The position numbers and the translations under genes are program-made. 64,000 nucleotides of DNA from CAWJKP01 sp963843465 (GTDB taxonomy: Bacteria > Planctomycetota > Planctomycetia > Pirellulales > Thermoguttaceae), in NCBI GenBank assembly GCA_963843465.1, contig CAWJKP010000007.1, forward strand, positions 62,001 to 126,000. Direction: 5' to 3'. Numbering within the stretch: position 1 is the stretch's first letter; the number at the start of each line of letters is the position of its first letter. Under the pieces are notes generated by a model. That model made no database searches and had not been told where the DNA came from. It was given only the letters and a program-made list of their open reading frames with translations. Shown piece by piece: positions 48,365-56,597 of this stretch.

Positions 48365-49402
48365 CTATCGCTGCTCGCGGCTGGCAGAAAACTGCTGGGG
48401 AGGTTTGTAGGCCCACACGCCGGAATCCACGACCAGCAAGACAACGTTGTTGCCCCAGCCGGGACCGGCGCCGCCGAAAATGAACATCGAGGCCGAGTTG
48501 GTGACGAAGCAGAGCTGGTTATACGTGTGCCGGGTGTAGGGCTTGTCGCTGTCCTTGAGCTTGCCCTTGACGTTGTCGATGTTGCCGCTGGTGTAGCGGG
48601 CCTGGGCATCCGGTTCGTACATCCTTTTCCAGGTGAGGGTGGCCGGGGAGAAGGCGCAGACCTCGTTGCCCCAGTAGTCGGCGTGGCCACCACCGAAGAT
48701 GAGGAACTGGTGATTAACCGGGTCGTAGACGCCGCCCCAGTAGGCCAGGATGCCGCTGGGGGCGGGGGCGAAACCGGCCACCTTCTCCCAGGTGTTCTCG
48801 GGGATCGCCGTCAGTTTGGGGTTCAGCCGTGGCTTCGTAGCCTCCGCTGCACCTATCGCTGTTGCCGCCCATCCGATGGTCACCCGTTGGGCCGCCGAGC
48901 CGGTTTGCCCGAGCAACGGAACCATGCTCACGCCGTCAACGTGCTGCTCGGGCTTGGCGGGCAGGCCCGCCATTTCCAGCATGGTGGGGTAGAAGTCGGT
49001 GCTGATCACGGGCGTGCTCGAAGTGCTCCCCGGTCTGGTCACCCCAGGCCACTTGACGATCATCGGCTCGCGGATGCCGCCTTCATAGAGCCAGCCCTTG
49101 CCTGCGCGGAGCGGCAGGTTGCAGGTCGGCGCTCCCTCGGCAGTGCTCACACCGCCGTTGTCCGACATGAAGAAGACAATCGTGTCATCGGACAGACCGA
49201 GCCGGTCGAGGGCATCGAGAATCCGGCCCAAGCTGCGATCCATGGTCTCGATATCACGCCAGCCCAAATCGTCGGCCAGAAAGAAAACGAAGTTCGGCCG
49301 CCGGGAGACCTGTGCCGCCGGCTCCGGTGCGCGGCCGAAGCCGGGATTACACGCCGCCGCGATGAGGATCGTGATGGTGAAACCAACACATCGTCGTCTC
49401 AT
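48365..49402 (-). pseudogene. sulfatase-kelch chimera lacking the sulfatase active site
   Basis: From ATG 49402 a signal peptide leads into RPNFVFFLADDLGWRDI, the start of a sulfatase, but the CxPSR segment and about 150 residues around it are missing: the next residues are ETMDRSLGRILDALDRLG, normally far downstream. SDNGG and GKGWLYEGGIREPMIV are present. After DGVSMVPLLGQTG the sequence joins a kelch/galactose-oxidase-like propeller (VYDPVNHQFLIFGGGHADYW). Two deletion junctions have therefore fused parts of a sulfatase and a beta-propeller protein in one open frame. Sulfatase activity is not possible without the formylglycine cysteine. Confidence 0.75.
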
Positions 49403-49437
49403 GTATGTTTCTCCCATCCCAAGCATTTTGCGCGGGC

Positions 49438-49479
49438 TTGATCCAGATCAAAGCCCCTCCGCCACCCGCCGGGTAAGAT
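49438..49479 (+). promoter_or_regulatory. FNR/DNR-type site and -10 box for the hemerythrin-ygbA pair
   Basis: TTGATCCAGATCAA at 49438-49451 is a perfect TTGAT-n4-ATCAA FNR/Dnr half-site pair. TAAGAT at 49474-49479 fits a -10 box. A start near 49486 would put the site at -41.5, the class II activator position. The hemerythrin ATG follows at 49521. It predicts induction under low oxygen or nitric oxide. Confidence 0.7.
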
Positions 49480-49520
49480 TCAGTAGAATGAACGGGCAAG
49501 CATTTCTCAAGGAGCCGACG

Positions 49521-50123
49521 ATGAAACCCACCGAAATCCTCAGCGACGAACACCGCATCATCGAGCAAGTGCTCGACTGCCTGGAAAAGATCGCCCAGAG
49601 CTGTGCGGCCGAGGGGCGATTGGACAATGCCTCGGCCGAGCAGGCCCTGGACTTCTTCCGCAACTTCGCCGACCGCTGCCACCACGGCAAGGAAGAAACC
49701 CATCTCTTCCCGGCGATGGAGGCCAAGGGGTTTCCTCGCCAGGGCGGTCCTACGGGCGTAATGCTCCAGGAGCATGAGCAAGGCCGGGCCCATATTCGGG
49801 GCATGGTTGAAGCCATCGAGGGGGCCGCCGCCGGGCAGGGCGAAGCGGTCGCGCGATTCATCACTCATGCCCAAGGCTACGTCAGCCTCTTGCGGGAACA
49901 CATCGAGAAGGAGGACCACTGCCTGTTCACGATGGCCAATCAGGTCCTGAGCGAGGACGACCAACAGAAGCTCTTGGAGGCATTCCAGAACGTCGAGCAC
50001 GAGCACATGGGCCTTGGCACCCACGAGAAGTTCCTGAGCTTGGCCGACGAATTGGCGGATCGCTTTGGCGTGGCACGCGCGGTCGCCAACAGTAGCCGGA
50101 GCTGCGGCTGCCACCATGCGTGA
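49521..50123 (+). CDS. hemerythrin-domain protein
   Basis: 200 residues from ATG 49521 with AAGGAG upstream. The four-helix hemerythrin fold supplies the di-iron ligands in SDEHRIIEQV, RCHHGKEETHLFPAM, LQEHEQGRAH and LREHIEKEDHCLF. Such proteins bind oxygen or nitric oxide, or deliver iron for cluster repair. The C-terminus ends in CGCHHA. The next gene starts within its last codons (ATG 50116), so the two are translationally coupled, and an FNR-type site lies in front. Together this suggests a role in nitrosative or oxygen stress. Confidence 0.9.
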   Translation: MKPTEILSDEHRIIEQVLDCLEKIAQSCAAEGRLDNASAEQALDFFRNFADRCHHGKEETHLFPAMEAKGFPRQGGPTGVMLQEHEQGRAHIRGMVEAIEGAAAGQGEAVARFITHAQGYVSLLREHIEKEDHCLFTMANQVLSEDDQQKLLEAFQNVEHEHMGLGTHEKFLSLADELADRFGVARAVANSSRSCGCHHA

Positions 50124-50472
50124 TTCACCCTGTAATGCAGTGGCACGCCTGCCTCGCGAGAAACAGACCATCCAGGCGATGATGCAGGTGTACTGCCGGG
50201 CTCACCATGCCACCAAGGGTTCCCTCTGTGTCCAGTGCCAATCCCTTTACGACTATGCCCTTGGCCGTCTGGATCGCTGTCCTTTCGGGGCTGAGAAAAC
50301 GACGTGTGCCCGCTGCCCGACCCATTGCTACAAGCCTGCCATGAGGGCCCGGATCAAGGCGGTCATGCGTTATGCCGGACGGCGGATGTTCTTCCGCCAT
50401 CCTGTTCTTGCCCTGCGCCACCTGCTGGACACGTTTGGTAGGCCCGGCAGGGACTCGGGGCACGCGAACTAA
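50116..50472 (+). CDS. YgbA-type nitrous-oxide-stimulated promoter family protein (PF11756)
   Basis: 118 residues. The cysteine-rich pattern MMQVYCRAHHATKGSLCVQC, followed by CPFGAEKTTCARCPTHCYKP and RIKAVMRYAGRRMFFRHPVL, matches the PF11756 family, whose enterobacterial member ygbA is controlled by the NO sensor NsrR. The cysteines probably bind a metal or iron-sulfur cluster. The start overlaps the hemerythrin stop by eight bases. The likely task is growth recovery under nitric oxide, by analogy only. Confidence 0.88.
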   Translation: MRDSPCNAVARLPREKQTIQAMMQVYCRAHHATKGSLCVQCQSLYDYALGRLDRCPFGAEKTTCARCPTHCYKPAMRARIKAVMRYAGRRMFFRHPVLALRHLLDTFGRPGRDSGHAN

Positions 50473-50499
50473 CGTGTCGATGAAGCGGCGTTCTTGGTT

Positions 50500-50792
50500 C
50501 TATTGACCGGCGGGATGCTGGCCGAGCGGACGGTAATAGCGGGCGCGGAAGGATGGCTCACGCAGCAAGACCGCCTGGAGGAAACGGCAACTGTCGGCCA
50601 GATAGCCTTCATAGCCGGTAGGGGTCTGTGGACGTCCCCTTGCTGAAGGAGCCATTCACGCTTGAAGTCGTCGTACCTCGCGAGTGACTCGGGGGACCGG
50701 TGAATCCCAAAGTAGACGTTCTTCCCGTTGACGCGGGAGAAGGCTTGGCCAGAGGCATGACGCAGGTAAGAAGGAGCAGATTTGCTAGGCAT
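50500..50792 (-). pseudogene. remnant of a planctomycete-type site-specific integrase fused to another fragment
   Basis: The minus strand from 50792 encodes PSYLRHASGQAFSRVNGKNV YFGIHRSPESLARYD, the characteristic N-terminus of a large group of planctomycete integrase/transposase-like proteins, and then degenerates. In another frame the tail GYEGYLADSCRFLQAVLLRE ends at a stop at 50500-50502 and belongs to a different protein. The catalytic domain is gone. It lies 140 bases left of the tRNA-Pro element and is chromosomal. Confidence 0.55.
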
Positions 50793-50935
50793 CGCGGCCT
50801 CCTCCGTCCGAACCGAGTCTTTTTAGACCCGGCGACGGCGAGTGGTAGTGAAAGTGGTAGTCCAACCAATTTCACACCGCAATACCGTTTACTGGCCTGC
50901 GTCTAACTGCTTGCTAGTAAACAACCTACAAGAAG

Positions 50936-50981
50936 TCGGGGCGACAGGATTCGAACCTGCGACCTTCTGGTCCCAAACCAG
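50936..50981 (-). other. attL: displaced 3' half of tRNA-Pro
   Basis: Identical over 46 bases to the 3' part of the intact tRNA-Pro at 62429-62474 (T arm, variable loop, anticodon loop and part of the stem). Homology ends right after CCAG, with TTTTT on this side, so it is the left junction of the element and not a functional tRNA. Confidence 0.95.
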
Positions 50982-51072
50982 TTTTTACGCTCCCCCAGGG
51001 GGTAGGCTTTCTGGTTTACGTCTTTGTACGACCCTTGACGTAGCAACACGTTACGTCTATCTTGGTATGGAC

Positions 51073-51125
51073 GTGCTACCACGAAATTTGACGCATTTTT
51101 ACGCCACGGGTAGCACAGGTAGCAC
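51073..51125. promoter_or_regulatory. left arm-type integrase sites (GGTAGCAC)
   Basis: Three copies of GGTAGCAC: one inverted (51073-51080) and two direct (51109-51116, 51118-51125), between attL and the integrase start. The same octamer occurs three times beside attR. Placement inside both ends of the element fits arm-type binding sites for the integrase. Confidence 0.65.
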
Positions 51126-51139
51126 AAGGACAACCGCCG

Positions 51140-52366
51140 ATGGCACCAGATGCACACCAGATGCGCGGCCGGAAGGCCAGCGCGAAGATCACCTTTGCCA
51201 AGAAAAGGCTAACGGATTACCCCCTGCCCAGAGCGGGCCGGGTGTACGTGTACGACGAAGGCTGCCCTAACCTTGCGTGCTGTCTCACGTCAACCGGCTC
51301 GCGGGTGTTCTACGTCGTCAAGAAGGTCAACGGCAGCCCCCAACGTATCCGCCTTGGTCGCTTCCCCGAGATCACCATCGACCAGGCCCGGACGCTGGCC
51401 CGAGCGATCACCGGGGACATTGCCCGAGGCGCGGACCCTATGGTGGAACGCCGCAAGGCCCGGGACGTGCCCACCGTCAAAGAACTGTTTGACCGATGGC
51501 TGGAAACCTACGCCAAGCACCACCGCAAAACGTGGAAGGACGACCAGCGGCAATTCAACAAGTACCTCCCCGACTTTCACGGGCGCCGCCTGAACGCCGT
51601 ACAAACCTCAGAGGTTGCCGGATGGCACACCCGCGCCGGCGAGGAGTACGGCCACTACCAGGCGAACCGGGCGATTGAACTGTTGCGGACCCTCTACAAC
51701 CGGACCAAGGAGGTTATGGGCTTTGAGTGTCCCAACCCCTGCGCATCGGTCAGGCCGTTCAAGGAAGAGCCCCGCGACCGCTTCTTGCAGGCGGAGGAGC
51801 TGCGGCCGTTCTTTGACGCCGTGAACCAGGAAGAGCCCGCCTATCGGGATTTCTTCATGCTGGCCCTGTGGACCGGCGCGCGTCGTTCCAACGTGCAAGC
51901 GATGGAATGGAACGACGTACACTGGCAGGCCCAGATATGGAGGATTCCCGAGACAAAGGCAGGGGTCCCCGTTGTTATCCCGCTGTCCGAGCCGGCAATG
52001 GAGATCCTGAAACGTCGGTACGCAGACCACAACGGTAGCCCGTGCCCTTGGGTCTTCCCGGCACCGAGTCGGACCGGCCACCTAATGGACCCGCGCAAGG
52101 CATGGCTGCGCGTGCTGAAGCGCTCCGGGTTGTCAAATCTTCGGATGCACGACCTACGGCGAAGCCTCGGAAGCTGGCAGGCCATCACCGGCGCCAGCCT
52201 GCCCATAATCGGCAAGAGCCTCGGTCACACAGACCAATCGGCGACGGCCATCTATGCGCGGTTGACCGTGGACCCGGTTCGCGCGTCAGTGAACAAGGCC
52301 ACGGTGGCGATGATGAAAGCGGGGACCAGGGAGGAGGGCCGCAGCAATGACACGATGCAAGAGTAA
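51140..52366 (+). CDS. int: tyrosine site-specific integrase (P4-like)
   Basis: 408 residues. The N-terminus is the arm-binding/DUF4102-like region (FYVVKKVNGSPQRIRLGRFP, SLARAITGDIARGADP-like spacing), followed by the core-binding helices and the catalytic domain. Catalytic residues are visible: Arg248 in WTGARRSNV, Lys273 in ETKAG, His337-Arg340 in MHDLRR, His363 in LGHTDQ and the nucleophile Tyr372 in AIYARL. It lies 160 bases inside attL and reads into the element, and should catalyse integration at, and excision from, tRNA-Pro. The next gene overlaps its 3' end by 20 bases. Confidence 0.95.
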   Translation: MAPDAHQMRGRKASAKITFAKKRLTDYPLPRAGRVYVYDEGCPNLACCLTSTGSRVFYVVKKVNGSPQRIRLGRFPEITIDQARTLARAITGDIARGADPMVERRKARDVPTVKELFDRWLETYAKHHRKTWKDDQRQFNKYLPDFHGRRLNAVQTSEVAGWHTRAGEEYGHYQANRAIELLRTLYNRTKEVMGFECPNPCASVRPFKEEPRDRFLQAEELRPFFDAVNQEEPAYRDFFMLALWTGARRSNVQAMEWNDVHWQAQIWRIPETKAGVPVVIPLSEPAMEILKRRYADHNGSPCPWVFPAPSRTGHLMDPRKAWLRVLKRSGLSNLRMHDLRRSLGSWQAITGASLPIIGKSLGHTDQSATAIYARLTVDPVRASVNKATVAMMKAGTREEGRSNDTMQE

Positions 52367-52883
52367 GACAGACCCCGAGGCGTTTGATCCCCGCGAAATC
52401 GAAGCGGCGTTCAACGAGGGATTCCTACCACAAATCCCCGTTGTGTCGCAGGAGTTCGTTGACCTCGTCGAAAGCCCCTTCGGGCCCGACCTGCTCATTC
52501 ACGACGATCTTCAGCGCATGGAACGAAACTACGCTTGTGCGGACCCAAAAGGGGCCATCCTGGACGCGCTGACCGCCATCGGACGGTTGTTGCGACAGAA
52601 CATCGTGTTGCTAACCGCGATGCGATCGGCCAAGAGGCGAATCTCTCACGCAATCGCCGTTACCGAGAAGGGATCGGCGGCAGCCCGACGAAAACGCAGC
52701 GAGCAGGCGCAAGAGCGGTACGGCGACATCGCGGCCCAAGTCGAATCGCTGATGGCGGCCAATTGCCAGAACTCTCTGACCTACGCCCGCCAGCAAGTGG
52801 CCGACTCCCGGAAAATCGCCATCAACACGGTCAAGGCGGCAACCGCCGGAATGAAGGGGCCGCCGAAAAAAAAGAAAAAGTAG
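52347..52883 (+). CDS. small charged protein of unknown function
   Basis: 178 residues, starting within the integrase 3' end after GGAGGAGGG. It is helical and charged, with a central basic segment (AMRSAKRRISHAIAVTE) and a lysine-rich tail ending GPPKKKKK that would suit nucleic-acid binding. No family is recognised. Co-translation with the integrase suggests a role in recombination or its control. Confidence 0.65.
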   Translation: MTRCKSKTDPEAFDPREIEAAFNEGFLPQIPVVSQEFVDLVESPFGPDLLIHDDLQRMERNYACADPKGAILDALTAIGRLLRQNIVLLTAMRSAKRRISHAIAVTEKGSAAARRKRSEQAQERYGDIAAQVESLMAANCQNSLTYARQQVADSRKIAINTVKAATAGMKGPPKKKKK

Positions 52884-52886
52884 TGG

Positions 52887-52908
52887 GCCAACTCTGTACA
52901 GAGTTGGC
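52887..52908. terminator. 22-bp perfect dyad after the integrase pair (terminator or operator)
   Basis: GCCAACTCTGTACAGAGTTGGC is fully self-complementary and begins four bases after the stop codon. As RNA it would form a nine-base stem with a four-base loop; only two T follow, so termination would be weak. A regulator-binding site is the alternative. Confidence 0.5.
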
Positions 52909-52943
52909 TTAGACGAGCTTCTTGGGCCTTCGTAAACTGTAGT

Positions 52944-52958
52944 CATTCACACTGAATG
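52944..52958. promoter_or_regulatory. CATTCA-n3-TGAATG dyad before the AlpA-like gene
   Basis: A 15-base inverted repeat lies 24 bases upstream of the AlpA-like start, in the short gap after the integrase pair. Its position fits an operator controlling the replication operon. Inference from symmetry and placement only. Confidence 0.4.
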
Positions 52959-52981
52959 CACGTACAGAAACGGAGGCTTTC

Positions 52982-53197
52982 ATGGTCAACGCCGACCCCC
53001 AACTCCCCGAGGCTGAAGCGGCCGAGTATCTGGGCGTGAAGCCCAACACGCTCGCGGTCTGGCGCACGACTGGCCGCTACTCCCTGCCGTATGTCAAGGT
53101 CGGACGGCTGGTGCGGTACCGCAAGAGCGACCTGGACCGCTTCATTGCGAGCCGCACCGTTCGCCACACGGGCGAATGTCTTCCCGCCACGGCCTGA
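52982..53197 (+). CDS. AlpA/excisionase-like helix-turn-helix protein
   Basis: 71 residues with GGAG upstream. The whole protein is a winged helix of the MerR/HTH_17 excisionase type: PEAEAAEYLGVKPNTLAVWR is the helix-turn-helix and PYVKVGRLVRYRKSDLDRFI the wing and final helix. In P4-like elements and phage-inducible islands AlpA-type proteins act as excisionase or as activator of the replication module. It is the first gene after the integrase pair and directly precedes the primase-helicase. Confidence 0.88.
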   Translation: MVNADPQLPEAEAAEYLGVKPNTLAVWRTTGRYSLPYVKVGRLVRYRKSDLDRFIASRTVRHTGECLPATA

Positions 53198-53205
53198 GCG
53201 CAAAT

Positions 53206-53240
53206 TTTCGGCCGGCACCCAGCAAAAGCACCGGCCGAAA
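53206..53240 (+). promoter_or_regulatory. leader hairpin before the primase-helicase gene
   Basis: TTTCGGCCGG (53206-53215) pairs perfectly with CCGGCCGAAA (53231-53240) around a 15-base loop; GGGAG of the ribosome site follows at once and the ATG is at 53254. Similar GGCCGG-rich leaders with GAAAGG precede the genes at 58411 and 58925. It may tune translation. Confidence 0.5.
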
Positions 53241-53253
53241 GGGAGATTTCACG

Positions 53254-55740
53254 ATGCAGTCAATCTTATCGTCGGACGGCGCGAGCGGCAAGGCAGCGGC
53301 CACCCCCACCACCACCAGCAGCCCGACGACCACCGCGGCCGGCAACAACGGGCACGCGGCCGGCAACAACGGCGCCCCGCAGTCGCCGGCATGGCTTCGC
53401 GTGAATTTGGACGCGATTCCCGCCGCGCTCAAGGAGCGAAAGCACTGGCTCGCATGGAACGCGGAATTTGTTTCCAAGTCCGCGCGCTGGACCAAGGTGC
53501 CGTACAAAATCTTGGGGCACGGGAAGGCTAGCTCGACAAATCCGGCGACGTGGGCGCCGTTCTCTGTGGCATGGCTGGCGGTTCGCAGATTCAACGGCGT
53601 TGGCTTCGCTCTTAGCGACGGCATTTGTGGAATTGACCTGGATCACTGCCGCAATTCAGAAACAGGCGTTATCGAGCCCTGGGCGCGAGAAATTGTCAAT
53701 TCGATCCCAACCTGCTGGGAAATCACCCCGAGCGGAACGGGGCTGCGAGCGTTCTTGTTCGGCAAACTGCCCGGTGGTGGCGTCAAGAAGGGCAACATCG
53801 AGATATACGATCAGGGCAGATACTTGACAGTAACCGGCGCCCACCTGGACGGCACGCCAGACGACCTTGTGGATTGCGGCCAGCAAATCCAGGCCCTCTA
53901 TCAGCGAGTGGCGGACGGCGGCAAGAAAACGGCGCCACCGGACGACAACCACAGAGGGAACGGGCATTCCGAAAAAAACGGCCGTGTGGTTCCGACCGAG
54001 GAACAAATTCTTGCCAAAGCCGAGCGATCAGCACACGGCGACGAATTCCGGCGGCTCTGGGCTGGCCAGTGGGCTGGGCTCTTCCCGTCCCAAAGCGAGG
54101 CCGATCTGAAGCTGATGAATGATCTGGTTTTCTGGACCGGCGGCGACGAAAGATTGGCCGATTCACTCTTCCGCCGATCGTCGCTGATGCGACCGAAATG
54201 GGATGAACGGCACTTCGGAAACGGCGCCACCTACGGCCAGCATACGCTAGCCCAGGCGTTCGAGGGCCGAACTGAGTTCTACGATTGGACCCGGCGAAAG
54301 AAGTCCAAAAAACGTCACAAGAGCGTACAGGACCTACGCGGTGATGGAGATCCCGGAGGCATCCCGACAATCGAAATCGACGAAGGCAGGACCGAGGTTG
54401 CCAACGGGCGCCGGCTCGTTCACCTTCACGGCCGCGAGTTGCGATGGTGCGAAGCCTGGCTCAAGTGGCTTGTATGGGACGGCCAGCGGTGGAACCCCGA
54501 TCAGCGGCGCACGCCGGAAGCGTGGGCAAAGGACGTTTACCACGGGCTGTGGGAGTTCATCGGCGCCGCGACTGGCGACGACGTTGACGAGGACACGCTG
54601 AATGCGATGGTCCGCTTCGTCAAGGCAACAGGAACCGCTCGCGGTGTCGAGAATATGCTGAAGCTGGCCCGGTCTGAAATCGGAATTGCTATTGGCGCTG
54701 AAGACCTGGACGCCGATCCGTGGATCTTGAATTGCGCAAACGGCACACTGGATCTACAGACGGGGAACCTACGGCCGCATTGCCGAGAAGAATTACTCAC
54801 GAAGTTGTCACCCGTCGAATTCGACCCGGCCGCGGCTTGCCCCGCCTGGCTCCGGTTCCTAGAGGAGATCACCAAGGGGCAGACGGAGCTTCAGGACTTT
54901 CTCCGGCGGGCGGCCGGACTGAGCTTGACCGGCAACGTCCGTGAACATGTTCTATTGGTCTGCTACGGCAAGGGCGCCAACGGGAAAAGCACCTTTCTCA
55001 ACACGCTCCAAACGCTGCTGGGCAACGACTATAGCATGAAGGCGCCGCCGGACCTGCTGATGGTCAAGCGGGGCGAAGTCCACCCTACGGAACGTGCTGA
55101 CCTGGCAGGGAAGCGATTTGTCGTCTGTATCGAGACGGAAGAGGGTCGCCGGCTGGCCGAGGCCCTCGTCAAAGAATTGACCGGCGGGGATCGTATCCGC
55201 GCACGCAGGATGCGTGAGAATTTCTGGGAGTTTGATCCGTCCCACAAATTGTGGTTGGGGACGAACCATAAACCGATGGTCCGCGGCACAGATCACGGGA
55301 TTTGGCGCCGGCTCAAACTGATCCCCTTCGACGCGACGATCCCGGACGAACGGCAGGACAAGACCTTGCCTCAGAAATTGCGGGCGGAGCTACCAGGAAT
55401 CTTGAATTGGGCCGTCCAGGGCTGCCGTGAATGGCAGGCCGATGGTCTGGGCGAACCGCCCGCCGTCCGCGAGGCGACCGCCAGCTATCGCTCCGAGATG
55501 GATCTCGTGGGCCGGTTCCTGGACGAATGCTGCGAAGCCCGGGACGGAGCGGCGACGTTTGCCACCACCCTTTATCAGGCGTTTGGCGAATGGGCTGAAG
55601 AGACTGACGGCGCGGCCATTTCACAGAAAAAATTCGGAGTAGCGTTGGCAGAACGTGGATTTACTTCAGAACGATGCACCCTAAGAGAGGGGCACGGTAG
55701 AAAAGTCTGGTGGGGCGTGGCCTTGTTGGATTGCAAATAG
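53254..55740 (+). CDS. primase-polymerase / D5-type (SF3) helicase
   Basis: 828 residues from ATG 53254. A Ser/Thr/Ala/Asn-rich N-terminus leads to an archaeo-eukaryotic primase-like domain with the acidic pair in ICGIDLDHC near residue 127 and ITPSGTGLRAFLFG. The C-terminal half is a P4/D5 helicase: the D5_N-like region WILNCANGTLDLQTGNLRPH, Walker A GKGANGKST near residue 570, Walker B-like FVVCIETEEG, and sensor region KLWLGTNHKPMVRG. This would open and prime the element's own origin, giving autonomous replication, as in P4 and phage-inducible islands. A long inverted repeat follows directly. Confidence 0.94.
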   Translation: MQSILSSDGASGKAAATPTTTSSPTTTAAGNNGHAAGNNGAPQSPAWLRVNLDAIPAALKERKHWLAWNAEFVSKSARWTKVPYKILGHGKASSTNPATWAPFSVAWLAVRRFNGVGFALSDGICGIDLDHCRNSETGVIEPWAREIVNSIPTCWEITPSGTGLRAFLFGKLPGGGVKKGNIEIYDQGRYLTVTGAHLDGTPDDLVDCGQQIQALYQRVADGGKKTAPPDDNHRGNGHSEKNGRVVPTEEQILAKAERSAHGDEFRRLWAGQWAGLFPSQSEADLKLMNDLVFWTGGDERLADSLFRRSSLMRPKWDERHFGNGATYGQHTLAQAFEGRTEFYDWTRRKKSKKRHKSVQDLRGDGDPGGIPTIEIDEGRTEVANGRRLVHLHGRELRWCEAWLKWLVWDGQRWNPDQRRTPEAWAKDVYHGLWEFIGAATGDDVDEDTLNAMVRFVKATGTARGVENMLKLARSEIGIAIGAEDLDADPWILNCANGTLDLQTGNLRPHCREELLTKLSPVEFDPAAACPAWLRFLEEITKGQTELQDFLRRAAGLSLTGNVREHVLLVCYGKGANGKSTFLNTLQTLLGNDYSMKAPPDLLMVKRGEVHPTERADLAGKRFVVCIETEEGRRLAEALVKELTGGDRIRARRMRENFWEFDPSHKLWLGTNHKPMVRGTDHGIWRRLKLIPFDATIPDERQDKTLPQKLRAELPGILNWAVQGCREWQADGLGEPPAVREATASYRSEMDLVGRFLDECCEARDGAATFATTLYQAFGEWAEETDGAAISQKKFGVALAERGFTSERCTLREGHGRKVWWGVALLDCK

Positions 55741-55926
55741 GTGGAACCATTGTGGAACCATTGGAACCGAATTCCGGTATGACGCGCACACGCACGCGCG
55801 CACGGCGCCTTATGCCGGAATTCGGTTCCAATGGTTCCACCATCGTTCCACCTGCCTGTGGAAGTAACGGGCGCGTATTGTCGCTTTATAGGGAAAATTG
55901 GTTCCTAAGGTGACTAAGGTGACTAA
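55741..55926. other. candidate replication origin of the element
   Basis: Right after the primase-helicase stop, 25-base perfect arms (55753-55777 and 55815-55839) enclose a 37-base alternating purine-pyrimidine loop (GCGCACACGCACGCGCGCAC). Outer imperfect complementarity extends the arms, and GGAACCATTG occurs twice in tandem in the left arm. At 55906-55926 TAAGGTGAC is repeated in tandem. Iterons plus a large palindrome next to the initiator gene are typical of P4-like origins. Confidence 0.6.
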
Positions 55927-55938
55927 ACAGGAAACCCC

Positions 55939-56256
55939 ATGACGACTCAAGAAAAATCTCCGCCGACCCCCTCTGCGGAAAAATTTCCCGTTCCCTCCGG
56001 CGACACGACGGAAAATTCTCGGATTTGCCCCAGTTGCGGAAAATTTATCCGCCCGGGCAGAAAATGGACTTTGCCTCGCGGATTCTGGGGGATCCCCCAG
56101 CCGAGCGATTGGGTTTGCCTGCGCTGCGGCAATAGATGGTGGCCGCCACGGATGCTTGCCCAGTGGCGACGCCTACGGCGATTGGCGTTGTCCCGGTTGC
56201 CGAACCGGACCGAATCTTCTCCTCCGGCAGAAAATTTCTCAGGAGGAAAAACGTGA
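55939..56256 (+). CDS. small zinc-ribbon protein
   Basis: 105 residues from ATG 55939. Two CxxC knuckles (CPSCGK and CLRCGN, about 35 residues apart) form a zinc ribbon; the flanks are Ser/Pro-rich and basic. No further domain. It starts the chain of overlapping small genes (next start overlaps its stop by four bases), so all are likely made from one mRNA. It may bind nucleic acid or a phage protein. Confidence 0.75.
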   Translation: MTTQEKSPPTPSAEKFPVPSGDTTENSRICPSCGKFIRPGRKWTLPRGFWGIPQPSDWVCLRCGNRWWPPRMLAQWRRLRRLALSRLPNRTESSPPAENFSGGKT

Positions 56257-56597
56257 ATCCTGATCCCCGTTCTCCCACTTGGGAAAATTTAGTCGAGGCG
56301 AATCCTTCGCTCCAATCCTGGCTGCGATCGGCGCCGGTGGCCGGCGGCCGAGGTCTGTTGTGGTGGCCGCAGTGGGCGGCCGGTTCCTCCGCGCTCCGAC
56401 GAGATGTCAGCGCGGCGGTAGGCGCGTCGGCCACCACCCGCGAGTTCTGGGAGGCGCACGGCGTCGCATTGCAGCAAATCACAGCGGCATACGACCAAGG
56501 CAGGCAGGCAGCGGCACAGGCGCAGGAGCGGACCAGGGCAGAGGCACGGCGACAGGCGACGGCGGCACCGCGGCGACAATGGAGGGCGTGGACGTGA
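56253..56597 (+). CDS. small protein of unknown function
   Basis: 114 residues. GTG 56253 is preferred to the ATG at 56136 because AGGAGGA lies six bases upstream and the start overlaps the previous stop as GTGA. Tryptophan-rich middle (GLLWWPQWAAG) and a long Arg/Ala-rich C-terminal helix (QAQERTRAEARRQATAAPRR). Family not recognised; the basic helix could bind nucleic acid or a coat component. Confidence 0.65.
   Translation: MNPDPRSPTWENLVEANPSLQSWLRSAPVAGGRGLLWWPQWAAGSSALRRDVSAAVGASATTREFWEAHGVALQQITAAYDQGRQAAAQAQERTRAEARRQATAAPRRQWRAWT

Noticed and set aside
50936..50981. A second tRNA-Pro gene
   Set aside because: Lacks the 5' half; it is the attL fragment.
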